NCBI RefSeq assembly: GCF_001469865.1
Contig: NZ_LOPV01000020.1
Span: 1-64,000, forward strand
DNA length: 64,000 nt
Reading direction: 5' to 3'
Source: Haloferax profundi
GTDB lineage: Archaea > Halobacteriota > Halobacteria > Halobacteriales > Haloferacaceae
Shown: one piece after another, positions 43,460 through 53,558 of the stretch
Position numbering within the stretch: position 1 is the first letter of the stretch
How the letters are laid out: every line of letters starts with the position of its first letter
The notes under the pieces: generated by a model
Databases searched by the model: none
Seen by the model: the letters and a program-made list of their open reading frames with translations, nothing else
What the model was told of the DNA's origin: nothing
Position numbers and translations under genes: made by a program

Positions 43460-44110
43460 ATGGTCTCCAAACACGCAGTCGCTGCGTTCGCCTTCGCGGC
43501 ACTCGTTCTCACGAGTGGGTGTCTCGGTGTGCTGACGGGCGAGGAGTCGCTCACGTTCGAATCTGAACCGGCGACGACAGACGCGACAGTCGCGTCCAAC
43601 GCCGGATACGAGACGAACGGGACGCAGACGTTCGAAGTGAACCGAACGTTCGACGTCGCGGGGCAACAGCCGAGAGTCGTCGCGAGCAACCACATCACGA
43701 CGTACGAAAAGAAGATAGACCTCGGGTTCTTCGAGGCGAAACTGGGTGTCTTCAGCGTCATCTCGACGCCCGCTGTGGACGTCGCTGGCGAGACGCTCAA
43801 CCCTATCGGCGACTACTCTAACGACCAGTTGATTGGCCTCGTCAAGAGTCGGTACCAGGGACTCGACGACGTGGAGCAAGTGAACTCTCGAAACGTCCAG
43901 ATACTCGGTGAACCCGCCAACGTGACGAAGTACAGCGCCACCGCGACGTTCGCCGACAACAGACAGGTGGACGTGTACGTCCACGTGACGAAAGTCCGCC
44001 ACAACGAAGACTTCATCGTCGCCGTGGGTGTCTACCCGCAGCAACTCGATGGCGAAGAGGACAACATCCTCGAGATGATGCGGTCTATCGAACACCCGTC
44101 CGAGGCGTAA
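43460..44110 (+). CDS. Sec-type lipoprotein, DUF6517-like
   Basis: The 216-residue protein has a signal peptide ending LTSGC (lipid attachment at Cys21) without a twin-arginine motif, so Sec export is expected. The mature part (about 30-216) matches the pattern of haloarchaeal DUF6517 lipoproteins: TFEVNRTFDVAGQQPRVVAS near 54, NHITTYEKKIDLG, and a C-terminal VTKVRHNEDFIVAVGVYP. Function unknown; it would sit on the outer face of the membrane. Confidence 0.8.
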   Translation: MVSKHAVAAFAFAALVLTSGCLGVLTGEESLTFESEPATTDATVASNAGYETNGTQTFEVNRTFDVAGQQPRVVASNHITTYEKKIDLGFFEAKLGVFSVISTPAVDVAGETLNPIGDYSNDQLIGLVKSRYQGLDDVEQVNSRNVQILGEPANVTKYSATATFADNRQVDVYVHVTKVRHNEDFIVAVGVYPQQLDGEEDNILEMMRSIEHPSEA

Positions 44111-44424
44111 GGCACCGTCTCCTGGCCGAAGCGACCGTTCTGGGGCTGAAATCGTCGAGGGAGACGTCTCTCGGCGATTCCGGTCGTGCTGCTACGAGTC
44201 GAGCCTGGTGTCGCCACGGCAGTTGTCGGCGTCGTTTGACAGGTCACCACGATGTGCCGAGTGGTGACCAACTCTGGTATCTTATTGGTCTATTTCCGCC
44301 AGCAAAAGTGGCTCTAACTGGACGAAAGAGATTTATTATTCGATACGCCAGCAGGATTACGTTTTTCGTGTCCTGACCATCACGACAAATCATTCACATC
44401 GTGCGGTTTGGGAACACGCTGTCG

Positions 44425-44440
44425 GGGAAACATTTATATA
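44425..44440 (+). promoter_or_regulatory. BRE/TATA promoter of tfb
   Basis: GGGAAACATTTATATA contains a purine-rich BRE followed by TTTATATA (44433-44440), a near-consensus haloarchaeal TATA box. Transcription should start about 44462-44466. Unlike most genes here, tfb then has a leader of roughly 75 nt. Confidence 0.65.
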
Positions 44441-44446
44441 CTTTTC

Positions 44447-44467
44447 GGCCTTACTGATGGTAAGGCC
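44447..44467 (+). promoter_or_regulatory. Perfect 8-bp palindrome at the tfb transcription start
   Basis: GGCCTTAC-TGATG-GTAAGGCC lies 6 bp after the TATA box and covers the expected start site. It fits an operator for a dimeric regulator better than an RNA hairpin, because initiation would fall inside it. The half-site GTAAG also occurs in the palindrome at 42353. Confidence 0.5.
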
Positions 44468-44540
44468 CGTCCCCGCCGGATATTTCTTTCGTCTTCTCAT
44501 CCTCTACCGGCAGAGACGTGTCGATGCCCACCAACCCATA

Positions 44541-45539
44541 ATGAGCGACACCACCACCACCCGAACGTACAGCACCGATGCGAAGGCTCGAGACGTAACG
44601 TCGCGCGAGTCCGAGCGAGACGAGCGACAGCGAGAAGAAGAGCAGTTCTGTCCGGAGTGCAGTGGCCAACTCGTCCACGACTCCGAACACGGCGAGACCG
44701 TCTGCCGTGAGTGTGGTCTCGTCGTCGAGGACACCGTCGTCGACCGCGGCCCAGAGTGGCGCGCGTTCGACTCCGCCGAGCGAGACAGCAAGTCCCGCGT
44801 CGGTGCACCCACGACCAAGATGATGCACGACAAGGGACTGTCGACCAACATCGGCTGGCAGAACAAGGACGCCTACGGCAAGTCCCTCTCGCCGCGCCAG
44901 CGCGAGCAGATGCAGCGCCTCCGCACGTGGAACGAACGCTTCCGCACGCGTGACTCCAAAGAGCGCAACCTCAAGCAGGCGCTCGGCGAAATCGACCGGA
45001 TGGCCTCGGCCCTCGGCCTCCCGGAGAACGTCCGTGAGACGGCGTCGGTCATCTACCGTCGCGCGCTCAACGACGACCTGCTCCCCGGCCGCTCTATCGA
45101 GGGCGTCGCCACCGCGTCGCTCTACGCTGCGGCCCGGATGGCCGGAACCCCCCGCTCGCTCGACGAACTAGAGAAGGTCTCTCGCGTCGACAAGATGGAG
45201 CTGACCCGGACGTACCGCTACATCGTCCGCGAGCTAAAACTCGAAATCAAGCCCGCCGACCCCGAGCAGTACGTCCCCCGGTTCGCCAGCGAACTCGGTC
45301 TCTCGGACGAGGCAGAGCGACAGGCGCGCCAACTCCTCCGCGGCGCGAAGGAGACTGGCGTCCACTCCGGCAAGTCGCCGGTCGGCCTCGCCGCCGCGGC
45401 CGTGTACGCTGCTGCCCTCCTCACCAACGAGAAGGTGACGCAAAGCGAGGTGTCGACTGTCGCAGACATCTCCGAAGTCACCATCCGCAACCGCTACAAA
45501 GAGCTCCTCGAAGTACAGGACGGGAACCTGTTCGCCTGA
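44541..45539 (+). CDS. tfb: Transcription initiation factor TFB
   Basis: The 332-residue factor bridges TBP-bound promoters and RNA polymerase. An acidic/charged leader precedes a zinc ribbon (CPEC near 37, CRECGLVVED near 55), the B-finger region (RGPEWRAFDSAER), then two cyclin repeats at about 130-225 and 230-325, with the paired ATASLYAAARMAG and LAAAAVYAAALLT segments. Haloarchaea encode several TFBs; this one looks complete and strongly expressed. The ATG at 44541 gives the standard N-terminus. Confidence 0.96.
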   Translation: MSDTTTTRTYSTDAKARDVTSRESERDERQREEEQFCPECSGQLVHDSEHGETVCRECGLVVEDTVVDRGPEWRAFDSAERDSKSRVGAPTTKMMHDKGLSTNIGWQNKDAYGKSLSPRQREQMQRLRTWNERFRTRDSKERNLKQALGEIDRMASALGLPENVRETASVIYRRALNDDLLPGRSIEGVATASLYAAARMAGTPRSLDELEKVSRVDKMELTRTYRYIVRELKLEIKPADPEQYVPRFASELGLSDEAERQARQLLRGAKETGVHSGKSPVGLAAAAVYAAALLTNEKVTQSEVSTVADISEVTIRNRYKELLEVQDGNLFA

Positions 45540-45633
45540 GCGCGCTCGGTGGGGTGTGGTAGCCCACGCTGTTTTTGTTGTTTCACACTGTCGACAGCGA
45601 CTGCACTGTCTCGAATGTGCCAACTCGTAACAA

Positions 45634-45642
45634 GATTTATCC
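45634..45642 (+). promoter_or_regulatory. TATA-like box of the 59-residue zinc protein gene
   Basis: GATTTATCC ends 23 nt before the ATG at 45666, supporting that internal start and a leaderless transcript. Confidence 0.5.
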
Positions 45643-45665
45643 GCGTTCCCGGAGCATATCTGGGT

Positions 45666-45845
45666 ATGGTCGAAGCGTTCGTCCGGCTCTTGTGCCCCGA
45701 ATGTGGAAAGGACTGGGAGACTAATCCGACGTCACTTCCGGCTCACCGGGATAACTTCTCGTGTCAATCCTGTGGTGCGACACGGCGCACTGCCGAGTTC
45801 ATGCGGACAGAGCGCGACTTACAGACGCTCAAGCAGTTCGACTGA
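45666..45845 (+). CDS. 59-residue putative zinc-binding protein
   Basis: The small protein opens VEAFVRLLCPECGKDWETNP and has a second knuckle SCQSCGATRRTAEF near 32-45, forming a zinc ribbon. This matches a widespread haloarchaeal micro-protein family annotated only as putative zinc-binding (DUF7836-like, from memory). It ends 27 bp before the convergent aIF2-beta gene. Confidence 0.75.
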   Translation: MVEAFVRLLCPECGKDWETNPTSLPAHRDNFSCQSCGATRRTAEFMRTERDLQTLKQFD

Positions 45846-45872
45846 AGACGGACGTCCCGTCTGGGTGTATTT

Positions 45873-46280
45873 TTACAGGTCAGGAATCGCGGAGAGCGCA
45901 CCGCACGCGTCGCACTTCAGCACCTTCGTGCCCTGTTCGGTGGTGAAGTGGGTGTCGGGAGACCCACACTCACTGCACCTGACGAACGACTCGACGTACT
46001 CGTCGAGAGCCTCGGCGACGCGGCGCTGTTTGAACTCACCGGTGAACCGGACGCGCCCCTTGTCGTCGATTTGAGCGCTGGTCCCCAGTTCCGACTGGAG
46101 AAACTTTTGGAGGTGGTCCGGTTCGCGCGCCAAACGGTCGTGTGTCTCCGCGAAGTTCTCGTAGACCGTGGCGTTGCCTTCCTGACGAACCACCGGGTCT
46201 GGAACGGTGAATCGGTCGCCACCCTCGGCCACGTCGGGCGCCTCCGAGAGCGCCCGGTCCAGTTGCTCGTCGTAGTCCAT
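45873..46280 (-). CDS. eif2b: Translation initiation factor aIF2 subunit beta
   Basis: The 135-residue subunit of the initiator-tRNA carrier aIF2 has an N-terminal helix (YDEQLDRALSE), a central alpha/beta domain (REPDHLQKFLQSELGTSAQI; GRVRFTGEFKQRRVAEALDE) and a C-terminal zinc ribbon (VRCSECGSPDT near 101, LKCDACGALS near 122). Its length is typical for archaea. The upstream region to 46532 is AT-rich and holds the divergent promoters. Confidence 0.96.
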   Translation of the reverse strand: MDYDEQLDRALSEAPDVAEGGDRFTVPDPVVRQEGNATVYENFAETHDRLAREPDHLQKFLQSELGTSAQIDDKGRVRFTGEFKQRRVAEALDEYVESFVRCSECGSPDTHFTTEQGTKVLKCDACGALSAIPDL

Positions 46281-46532
46281 ACGGCAGTGTACAAATGGCG
46301 GCGCCTAAAATATTCACGACCCGTTTCTGGAAGCGCGCGCTACATACCAATATAAAGCCCTCGATAGATTTTCTCCCGTTTCGAGAAACAAATGCAAAAA
46401 CATACAATGAATTGAAAGCTGACAAACACGAGATTTCGGCTGAGACCCCGATAATCGGGCGTTTAAGAGAGTTGGATGCTAACGTGACTCAAGATAATAC
46501 TATATCCCTCCGGTTTCAAGCCGTGTTTGCTC

Positions 46533-46769
46533 ATGAAGAAGCAGGAACTCATCCATCTGCACGGCCTGCTCGCCGAAGTACACACTCAGATTGAAGCGTG
46601 GGAAGACGAGGAGATCGAACTCTCCGAGTACGACACACTTGGCGTACGACCGACGTCTATCCACAAATCTAAGACCGACCACAAGGCAGCCGTGTTTAAA
46701 CTGGCAAAAGGAATCACTGGGGCAATGCGCGACGCAGAGCCAGAACCAGTCGCCCCACAAGCCGACTGA
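46533..46769 (+). CDS. UPF0058-family protein
   Basis: The 78-residue protein starts MKKQELIHLHGLLAEVHTQI, the hallmark of UPF0058, and continues with YDTLGVRPTSIHKSKTDHKA near 36-55, also family-typical. Members are small helical archaeal proteins of unknown function. The roughly 250 bp before it are unusually AT-rich and contain no convincing gene. Confidence 0.88.
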   Translation: MKKQELIHLHGLLAEVHTQIEAWEDEEIELSEYDTLGVRPTSIHKSKTDHKAAVFKLAKGITGAMRDAEPEPVAPQAD

Positions 46770-46906
46770 ACCGACGAACAACGACGCGTTCTCCTCCACG
46801 AAGTTACAGACTCCGAGCGACGGCCCTCTCCTGCGATGGACGCTCCGCTCTCACGGCAGGTAGCTGAAGCCGTGTGCTTCGGCAACGAACAGAAGAGAGT
46901 GGTCAG

Positions 46907-47320
46907 TTAGCGGTCGTCGACCAGGTCGTCGAAGTCCGGGATGAGTTCTTCGTCGTCCCCCTCGCCGTCTGTTTTGGTCGCTTCGTCGTCGAGGATTTCG
47001 ACCGAGAGTACCTTCAGGGGGATGTTTTCGAGGCGTTGTCCGATCTCTTTGCGAGCGATTCGCGACGCGTGTTCTTCTTGCTCGACGTTGAACACGGTCA
47101 TCTCCAGTTCGAGAGCGACGAGGGCTTCGTCTGCTGCGATGAACGCCGGTGGGAGCGTCTGACCGTCGGGACCGGTGCGGGAACCCATGTTGATTTCGAC
47201 GTACTTCAGGTCGGGGTTGAGCATCTCACCCGTCTTGGAGATGGCGATGCGAATCGCCTCGTCTTCTGTCTCCACGTCGTACACTGGGACCGCGGCCTCG
47301 ACGACGACTCTGCAGTCCAT
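46907..47320 (-). CDS. UPF0212/DUF555 family protein
   Basis: The 137-residue protein begins MDCRVVVEAAVPVYDVETED and contains ISKTGEMLNPDLKYVEINMG near 27-46, both characteristic of UPF0212 (DUF555), a conserved archaeal family without known function. The family's later part (DEALVALELEMTVFNVEQEE) is intact, followed by an acidic halophile tail. Confidence 0.9.
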   Translation of the reverse strand: MDCRVVVEAAVPVYDVETEDEAIRIAISKTGEMLNPDLKYVEINMGSRTGPDGQTLPPAFIAADEALVALELEMTVFNVEQEEHASRIARKEIGQRLENIPLKVLSVEILDDEATKTDGEGDDEELIPDFDDLVDDR

Positions 47321-47433
47321 GGTCAGTGAGAACTTGTGCCGCGAGCGCTATCAACCTTCTTGCCCGGTCAGTGAACGAGGCGGTACGCCCACCCTGCCAC
47401 GGGCCGCCGATGCACGTCGCAAGGATGCCCGAC

Positions 47434-48357
47434 TCACTCGCCGCCGGACCGGAGATAGTGGAAGACGTAGGTCTGGGTGTACCCGGCGTATTCCCCGCCG
47501 AGACGGTCACGAATCGCGCGTGAGGTGTCGGTGTAGTTGCCGCGGTCACAGTCAGGGTAGTGCTCCTCGATTGCCGAACGAATCCACGTGTCGAGCGGGA
47601 CTGCTTCGAGGTAGTCGAGCGAGAACAGGAGGACACAGTCGGCGACTTTGTCGCCGACGCCGACGAAGTTCGTCAGATAGTCGCGGGCGTCCTCGTAGTC
47701 GCGGCCCATCGCCGCTGCGGGCGTGGCCTCGCCCGACGCGACCATCTCGGCGGTTCGTTGGACGTAGGGCGCGCGGTAGCCCAGACTGAGGTCACGAAGT
47801 TCGTCTTCAGTGGTGTCGGCGAGGCGTTCTGCGGTCGGGTACGCGAAGTACGTCTCGCCGTCGAACTCGACTCGGTCGCCGTACGTCTCGCGGAGGCGCG
47901 CTTGCATCCCGAAGATTCGTGAGACCCGCATCTGCGCCGAACAGATGAACGAGACGAGGCACCCAAACGGCGGGTCGCGGACGAGTCGCATCCCCGGGTA
48001 GGCGTCGTACGCGCGGCTGACGAGTGGTTCGTCGGGCATGGCATCGACGATTGCGTCCAAGTCGTCGTCGAGGCGGAGCAGGTGCGTTAAAATTGGGACG
48101 GCGTCGACACTGGATTCCCACTCCAGCACACCGTCGACCTGTCGGGCACGGACGACGGCCGTCTCGTCTGAGACACCGTCGAGCGGGGGGACGACCGTCT
48201 GATACCACGCGTCGCCGCCGTAGGCCGCGTCACGCTCGTACATTCGACCGTCTGGTCGGTCCCAGAGGTACGACTGGCCACTCTCGAGTGTCGACTGGAG
48301 GTCGAAGTCTCCGTCGAGGTCCGCGATGTCGATGACACCCGTCTCCATCGCTTCCAC
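47434..48357 (-). CDS. OGG1-like 8-oxoguanine DNA glycosylase
   Basis: The 307-residue protein has an N-terminal OGG-type beta domain (LQSTLESGQSYLWDRPDGRM near 20) and an HhH-GPD domain. The catalytic Lys is in VGVGDKVADCVLLFSL near 238 and the catalytic Asp in AVPLDTWIRSAI near 257. It should excise 8-oxoguanine opposite C and cleave the strand. A possible shorter start is the ATG at 48348. Confidence 0.9.
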   Translation of the reverse strand: MEAMETGVIDIADLDGDFDLQSTLESGQSYLWDRPDGRMYERDAAYGGDAWYQTVVPPLDGVSDETAVVRARQVDGVLEWESSVDAVPILTHLLRLDDDLDAIVDAMPDEPLVSRAYDAYPGMRLVRDPPFGCLVSFICSAQMRVSRIFGMQARLRETYGDRVEFDGETYFAYPTAERLADTTEDELRDLSLGYRAPYVQRTAEMVASGEATPAAAMGRDYEDARDYLTNFVGVGDKVADCVLLFSLDYLEAVPLDTWIRSAIEEHYPDCDRGNYTDTSRAIRDRLGGEYAGYTQTYVFHYLRSGGE

Positions 48358-48432
48358 CTTGGGCGCGGGGGATTTGCGGGTTTCGATGGCGGACGGGGTG
48401 TCAGGTGCGACTGTCCCGCGGAGAGACGCGCA

Positions 48433-49377
48433 TCAGCGACTGCGGCCGGCCGGAAATCCGACGCGGTCGGGGTGTGCTGCGAGTCGCGGGATGATGCGCT
48501 CGTAGAGTCGGTTGCGGGCGCTCTGCGCGCCGGTCGGTGGAACGAGGACGCGGAGTTTGAGTACGACCCACGACTCCTCTTGGGCGATGTTGACCGACAC
48601 GCCGTTCGGAGTCTCCAAGTCCAGTGGCGACGCGTCCAGACGAGTCTGATACCGTTCCATCGCCGCTCGAATCTCGTCTCCGAGTTCCGCTTCGGCCGCG
48701 TCGAGCAACAGGTCTCGAACGAACGGGATGTCCGTCTCGTAGGAGACCTGCACGGGGACTTCTGTCCAGATTCGGTCGAACAACGCTCCGTGGTTGACGA
48801 CTTCCGAAGAGAGCACGAGGGAGTTCGGTACCGTGACCGTCCGACCCGACGGTTGGTTCGACGTGAGCGACCCGCCCGTCTCCCAGAGCGTCGTGACGAG
48901 GAAGTCGACTTCGGCTACGTCGCCCGAGACGTTGGCGATGCTGACGCGGTCACCGACGGCGTAGGGGCGCTTGATGACGACGTAGACCCACCCGATGAGC
49001 GAGAGAATCGGTTGTTGGAGGGCGAAGGTGACGGCGAACCCGATGACACCGAAGGAGACGAGGACGCCCAGCCACTGGTCCGTAAACGCGCCGAGGACGC
49101 CGACGAGGGCGACGAGTCCGAGGACGAGTCTGAGGACGTTTCGCAGGTCGTGCGCGCGGCGTCTGTCGGAGACGCGCGTGACGAACACGCTCATCACGAA
49201 CCGGTAGATGCCGTAGGTGACGAGTGCGACACCGACTGCCGACAACCCCTTCGCGAGGAGCACGTCGGCGTTCGGCACCGCGAGGTCCGACAGAGGCGTA
49301 GTCGCCCGAACGACGGCCGCGAGAACCGCGGCGAGCAGTCCGGTGACGAACGCACCGAGACCGAGACGGCGAGACAT
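48433..49377 (-). CDS. MscS-family mechanosensitive channel (second copy)
   Basis: The 314-residue protein has hydrophobic segments at about 8-25, 38-60, 78-98 and a pore helix near 105-125 (VLVSFGVIGFAVTFALQQPI). The beta domain follows (RPYAVGDRVSIANVSGDVAE near 138 and GRTVTVPNSLVLSSEVVN near 178) and a C-terminal alpha/beta region. It is the second MscS protein in the window and is not in an operon with a cyclase. Confidence 0.9.
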   Translation of the reverse strand: MSRRLGLGAFVTGLLAAVLAAVVRATTPLSDLAVPNADVLLAKGLSAVGVALVTYGIYRFVMSVFVTRVSDRRRAHDLRNVLRLVLGLVALVGVLGAFTDQWLGVLVSFGVIGFAVTFALQQPILSLIGWVYVVIKRPYAVGDRVSIANVSGDVAEVDFLVTTLWETGGSLTSNQPSGRTVTVPNSLVLSSEVVNHGALFDRIWTEVPVQVSYETDIPFVRDLLLDAAEAELGDEIRAAMERYQTRLDASPLDLETPNGVSVNIAQEESWVVLKLRVLVPPTGAQSARNRLYERIIPRLAAHPDRVGFPAGRSR

Positions 49378-49485
49378 ACCGGGTTCGTGGAGTGGATGAC
49401 GGAAAAAGATGTAGTCGGGGTGGGACCCGCGCGCATCGGGGTCGGCGACGACGGTCTGTCCGCGACCACCACTGCAGTCAGCGAC

Positions 49486-49881
49486 TCAGCGACGCAGGAG
49501 GCGGCCGAGAGCGAGTCCCAGACCGATGCCGAGGGCGAGGACGCCCACGAGTCGACGGTCGGTGCCGAACCTGACGAAGCGCGTCTCGTCGGGCGTCACT
49601 TCGACGACACCGACCGGTGTCGCGCTCACGCCGCCGCCTCCGCCGTATCCTTCGCCACCGTCTTCGTCCGACTCGTCGGTTCCCGACCCGCCGCCCATCC
49701 CGAGTCCGTACGCGATGCGAGCAACAGGGACCACCGTCCGCTCGCCGACGGTGACTGGGTCGCCGTAGACGGTTTTGGCGTCAGTCCCGAGGATGGATTC
49801 GAGTGGCGACAACAGTCGTCGCTCGGTCGCTTCGACCTCGATTTCGTGGGCACCGGTGCCCGGCGCGTCTTCTGGGGTCAT
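49486..49881 (-). CDS. GerW/YtfJ-family protein
   Basis: The 131-residue protein has the GerW (YtfJ) core ILGTDAKTVYGDPVTVGERT near 29-48 followed by VVPVARIAYGLGMGGGSG, then an acidic Gly-rich loop and VSATPVGVVEVTPDETRFV near 85. It ends with a hydrophobic segment and RLLRR. In Bacillus YtfJ affects spore germination, so an archaeal member must do something else; function unknown. Confidence 0.88.
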   Translation of the reverse strand: MTPEDAPGTGAHEIEVEATERRLLSPLESILGTDAKTVYGDPVTVGERTVVPVARIAYGLGMGGGSGTDESDEDGGEGYGGGGGVSATPVGVVEVTPDETRFVRFGTDRRLVGVLALGIGLGLALGRLLRR

Positions 49882-49969
49882 GAGAGACAGTACGCTCGCG
49901 GGCGGGATAACAACCGACGTGAGTGGTCAGCCCCGGAGATTGTCGTATCTCGTGACCTCCGACACAGCC

Positions 49970-51460
49970 TCAGTTACGAATGTGGAGGTCCGTCAACTGG
50001 GCGAGACTGGTCGCCACGTCTGCGTCGAGGCCCTCGTCGGTGACGCGCCACTCCCAGTTTCCGGTCTGGGTTCCGGGCGTGTTGAAGCGGGCGTGCGAGT
50101 CGAGGCCGAGTACGTCCTGCATCGTCGTGAAGGAGAGGACGGACGCCGAATTCCAGACGGCGTCGATGATAGACCAGTTGATGTCCGACCCGTCGGCCCC
50201 GATGTTGTAGTGCAAGCAGTCGCGCGTGTGGTCGTCCAGCGACTGGTAGTACCCGACGAAGGTGTCGGTGTCGTGCGTCGAGGTGTAGGCGACGGAGTTC
50301 TCGGGGTAGTGCATCGGTTGGTACATGTCGCCTTCGCTGCACCAGTCGGCGTACTGCGGGACGCGCATGCCGGGGAAGGCGAATCGGTCGCGAAGGTCCA
50401 CGAGCGACGGGTCGAGGAACCCGAGGTCCTCGACGACGAAGGGAAGTTCACCCAGTTCGCGCTCGACCGTCTCGAAGAAGTCGTGGCCGGGTGCGTCGCG
50501 CCACTCGCCGTCTGCGGGGCTATCGGAGTTCGCGTCGATGGCCCAGTACTCGTCGAAGCCTTTGAAGTGGTCGATGCGGGTCACGTCCACGAGGTCGAAC
50601 AGGCGGCGGAGACGGTCCAGCCACCAGTCGTAGCCGTTCTCACGAAGCGTCTCCCAGTCGTACAGCGGGTTACCCCAGCGCTGGCCGTCGTCGTTCGGGT
50701 TCGGCGGCACGCCGGCGACGACGGCCGGTTCGTGCGACTCCGAGAGGTCGAACGCCTCGGGGGCGGCCCACACGTCGGCGCTGTCGAGGGCGACGTAGAT
50801 AGGCAGGTCGCCGACGAGGGTGATTCCGTTCTCGTCGGCGTAGTCGGCGAGTTCGTGCCACTGTTCGTCGAAGCAGAACTGGACGAACTCACGGTAGCGA
50901 ATCTCGTCTGCGTGTTCGTCGCGTGCGTGGGCGAGTGCGTCCGGGTCGCGCGTCTTCAACTCCTCGGGCCAGTCTATCCACGCTCCTTCGAACTCGTCTT
51001 TCAACGAGGCGAAGAGCGCGTAGTCTTCCAGCCAACCGTCTTCCCGTTCGCAGAAGTCGTCGAAGGCGGCGTGGTCGTCTTCGGAGGCCTCGGCCTCGAA
51101 GCGCTCGAATGCGGTCCGAAGCCGTGAGCGCTTGTAGTTGCCGACGCGCTCGTATTCGACGGCGTGGTCGTCGAACTCGGGGACGGGTTCGAGGTCGTCT
51201 TCGGTCAACCAGCCGCGTGCGACGAGGTCGGTGAGGTCGATGAACAGCGGATTGCCGGCGAACGACGACGACGACTGGTACGGTGAGTTGGCCATCGCAG
51301 GAGAGGTCGGTCCGAGCGGGCAGAATTGCCACATCGACTGGTCTGCGTCGGCGAGGAAGTCGACGAACGCGCGAGCGCCGTCGCCGAGGTCACCGATGCC
51401 GTGAGGGCCCGGCAACGACGTGATGTGCATGAAGACGCCACTCTGTCGAGAGAATCGCAT
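49970..51460 (-). CDS. malQ: 4-alpha-glucanotransferase
   Basis: The 496-residue GH77 enzyme transfers alpha-1,4-glucan segments (amylomaltase). Hallmarks: [20 protein letters not shown] near 10, [19 protein letters not shown] near 58, [16 protein letters not shown] near 214, [14 protein letters not shown] near 293 with the Asp nucleophile, and [14 protein letters not shown] near 394. It is the size of bacterial MalQ. It stands next to and divergent from thrS. Confidence 0.95.
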   Translation of the reverse strand: MRFSRQSGVFMHITSLPGPHGIGDLGDGARAFVDFLADADQSMWQFCPLGPTSPAMANSPYQSSSSFAGNPLFIDLTDLVARGWLTEDDLEPVPEFDDHAVEYERVGNYKRSRLRTAFERFEAEASEDDHAAFDDFCEREDGWLEDYALFASLKDEFEGAWIDWPEELKTRDPDALAHARDEHADEIRYREFVQFCFDEQWHELADYADENGITLVGDLPIYVALDSADVWAAPEAFDLSESHEPAVVAGVPPNPNDDGQRWGNPLYDWETLRENGYDWWLDRLRRLFDLVDVTRIDHFKGFDEYWAIDANSDSPADGEWRDAPGHDFFETVERELGELPFVVEDLGFLDPSLVDLRDRFAFPGMRVPQYADWCSEGDMYQPMHYPENSVAYTSTHDTDTFVGYYQSLDDHTRDCLHYNIGADGSDINWSIIDAVWNSASVLSFTTMQDVLGLDSHARFNTPGTQTGNWEWRVTDEGLDADVATSLAQLTDLHIRN

Positions 51461-51615
51461 ACCCCCGATTCGGCCTGCAACCCAATTGGTACTTTGGGTC
51501 GGGACAGGTCTTCGGAGAAATACATGCTACCAATACGCACGAAATCGGCGTCGTGAGCGCGTCTTTCGTGCTCGTCTCAACAACACTTATTCCCCCCCGT
51601 CGATTTCGTGCGCGT

Positions 51616-53544
51616 ATGAGTGATATCGCTGTCATCCTCCCAGACGGAACGGAACTCTCCGTCGAGGAGGGTGCGACGGTGCGAGACGCCGCGTTCGAAA
51701 TCGGCCCCGGTCTCGGCAAGGACACCGTTGCCGGCGTCGTCGATGGCGAACTCGTAGACAAGGAGGCACCGCTCCACGACGGCGCAGACCTCGTCATCGT
51801 CACCGACCAGTCCGACGAGTACCTGTCTGTGCTCCGCCACTCGGCGGCCCACGTCTTCGCACAGGCCCTCCAGCGTCTGCACCCCGAGGCAAAGCTGACC
51901 ATCGGGCCGTGGACGGACGAAGGGTTCTACTACGACGTGACGAACGTCGAACTCGAACAAGAGGACCTCGAAGCCATCGAAGACGAGATGCGCGACATCG
52001 TCGAGGAGGACCTCGACATCGAACGCGTGCTCGTCGACCGCGAGGAAGCGCTCGAAAAGTACGCCGACAACCCCTACAAGCGTGACATCCTCGAGAACGA
52101 GGCCGCTGGTGACGAGGAACTCTCGTTCTACCAGCAAGGCGAGTTCGAGGACCTGTGTAAGGGCCCGCACGTCGAGTCGACGGGTGAGATTGGTGCGGTC
52201 AAACTCCTCAACATCTCGGCCGCCTACTGGCGCGGCGACGAGGAGAACGACACGCTGACGCGCGTCTACGGGACGGCCTTCGAGTCCGAGTCGGACCTCG
52301 AAGAGTTCCTCGACATGCGCGAGGAGGCCAAAGAGCGCGACCACCGCAAACTCGGCCAGGAACTCGACCTGTTCGCTATCGACGAGACGACGGGGCCGGG
52401 GCTTCCGCTGTACATGCCGAACGGCAAGCGCATCCTCGACGAACTCGCGGACTACGCGAAGCAACTCAACCTCGACGCTGGGTACGACCCTGTCGAGACG
52501 CCGCACCTCTTCCGGACGGAACTCTGGAAGAAGTCGGGCCACTACGACAACTACGTCGACGACATGTTCCTCCTCGACGTCAACGACGAGGAGTACGGCC
52601 TGAAACCGATGAACTGCCCCGGTCACGCGACCATCTTCGACCAGAAGTCGTGGTCGTACCGTGACCTGCCGGTCCGCTACTTCGAAGACGGCAAAGTGTA
52701 TCGGAAAGAACAGCGCGGCGAACTCTCGGGTCTCTCGCGCGTCTGGGCCTTTACCATCGACGACGGCCACCTGTTCGTCCGCCCGGACCAGATCGAAGAC
52801 GAGATCAACCTCATCATCGAGAACATCCTGACCGTCTTCGAGACGTTCGGCCTCGACGCGGAAGTCGCACTCGCGACGCGCCCAGAGAAAAGCGTCGGCA
52901 GCGACGAAATCTGGGAACAGGCCGAGACGCAACTGCGAGCCGTCCTCGACGACAGCGGCATCGACTACGGCATCGAGGCCGGCGACGGTGCGTTCTACGG
53001 GCCGAAGATAGACTTCGCGTTCAAGGACGCCCTCGGACGCAAGTGGGACGGCCCGACGGTCCAACTCGACTTCAACATGCCCGACCGCTTCGACCTGACC
53101 TACACGGGCGAAGACAACGAAGACCACCAACCGGTCATGATTCACCGGGCGCTCTACGGCAGTTACGAGCGCTTCTTCATGGTCCTCGTCGAGCACTTCA
53201 ACGGCAAGTTCCCGTTCTGGCTCGCCCCCGAGCAGGTCCGTATCCTGCCCATCTCGGACGACCAGATTGGCTACGCGAAGAAACTCCAGTACGAACTCGG
53301 CGACTTCCGCGTCGACATCGAAGACCGCTCGTGGACGCTCGGCCGGAAGATTCGCGAGGCACAGGAAGACCGTGTTCCGTACATGGTCATCGTCGGCGGC
53401 AACGAGGAAGAAGCGGGTACCATCTCGGTGCGTGACCGCAAGGAACGCGAGGCACAGGACGTGAGCGTCGAGGAGTTCCGCGACCACCTCCGCGCCGAAT
53501 ACGACGAAAAACGCGTCGAACCCGACTTCCTCGACGACCGGTAA
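51616..53544 (+). CDS. thrS: Threonyl-tRNA synthetase, bacterial type
   Basis: The 642-residue class II synthetase starts with a TGS domain (1-62), then the bacterial-type editing domain ([20 protein letters not shown] near 77; [13 protein letters not shown] near 183). The catalytic core has [12 protein letters not shown] near 262, [20 protein letters not shown] with its zinc Cys near 333, and an anticodon domain ([14 protein letters not shown] onward). Its length equals that of the E. coli enzyme. Most archaea use a different editing domain, so this gene was probably acquired from bacteria. Confidence 0.96.
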   Translation: MSDIAVILPDGTELSVEEGATVRDAAFEIGPGLGKDTVAGVVDGELVDKEAPLHDGADLVIVTDQSDEYLSVLRHSAAHVFAQALQRLHPEAKLTIGPWTDEGFYYDVTNVELEQEDLEAIEDEMRDIVEEDLDIERVLVDREEALEKYADNPYKRDILENEAAGDEELSFYQQGEFEDLCKGPHVESTGEIGAVKLLNISAAYWRGDEENDTLTRVYGTAFESESDLEEFLDMREEAKERDHRKLGQELDLFAIDETTGPGLPLYMPNGKRILDELADYAKQLNLDAGYDPVETPHLFRTELWKKSGHYDNYVDDMFLLDVNDEEYGLKPMNCPGHATIFDQKSWSYRDLPVRYFEDGKVYRKEQRGELSGLSRVWAFTIDDGHLFVRPDQIEDEINLIIENILTVFETFGLDAEVALATRPEKSVGSDEIWEQAETQLRAVLDDSGIDYGIEAGDGAFYGPKIDFAFKDALGRKWDGPTVQLDFNMPDRFDLTYTGEDNEDHQPVMIHRALYGSYERFFMVLVEHFNGKFPFWLAPEQVRILPISDDQIGYAKKLQYELGDFRVDIEDRSWTLGRKIREAQEDRVPYMVIVGGNEEEAGTISVRDRKEREAQDVSVEEFRDHLRAEYDEKRVEPDFLDDR

Positions 53545-53558
53545 GTCGTTCGACCCCT

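Larger units (their letters stand above)
44111..44540. other. 430-bp region upstream of tfb, promoter and palindrome
   Basis: No gene is supported. The first 180 bp are GC-rich without good frames. The sequence then turns AT-rich and ends in a strong promoter (44425-44440) followed by a perfect palindrome (44447-44467) and about 75 bp of untranslated leader before the tfb ATG. Confidence 0.6.

Noticed and set aside
46295-46594. 99-codon frame in the AT-rich stretch before the UPF0058 gene
   Set aside because: Its codon composition is not haloarchaeal and it runs out of frame into the real UPF0058 gene.
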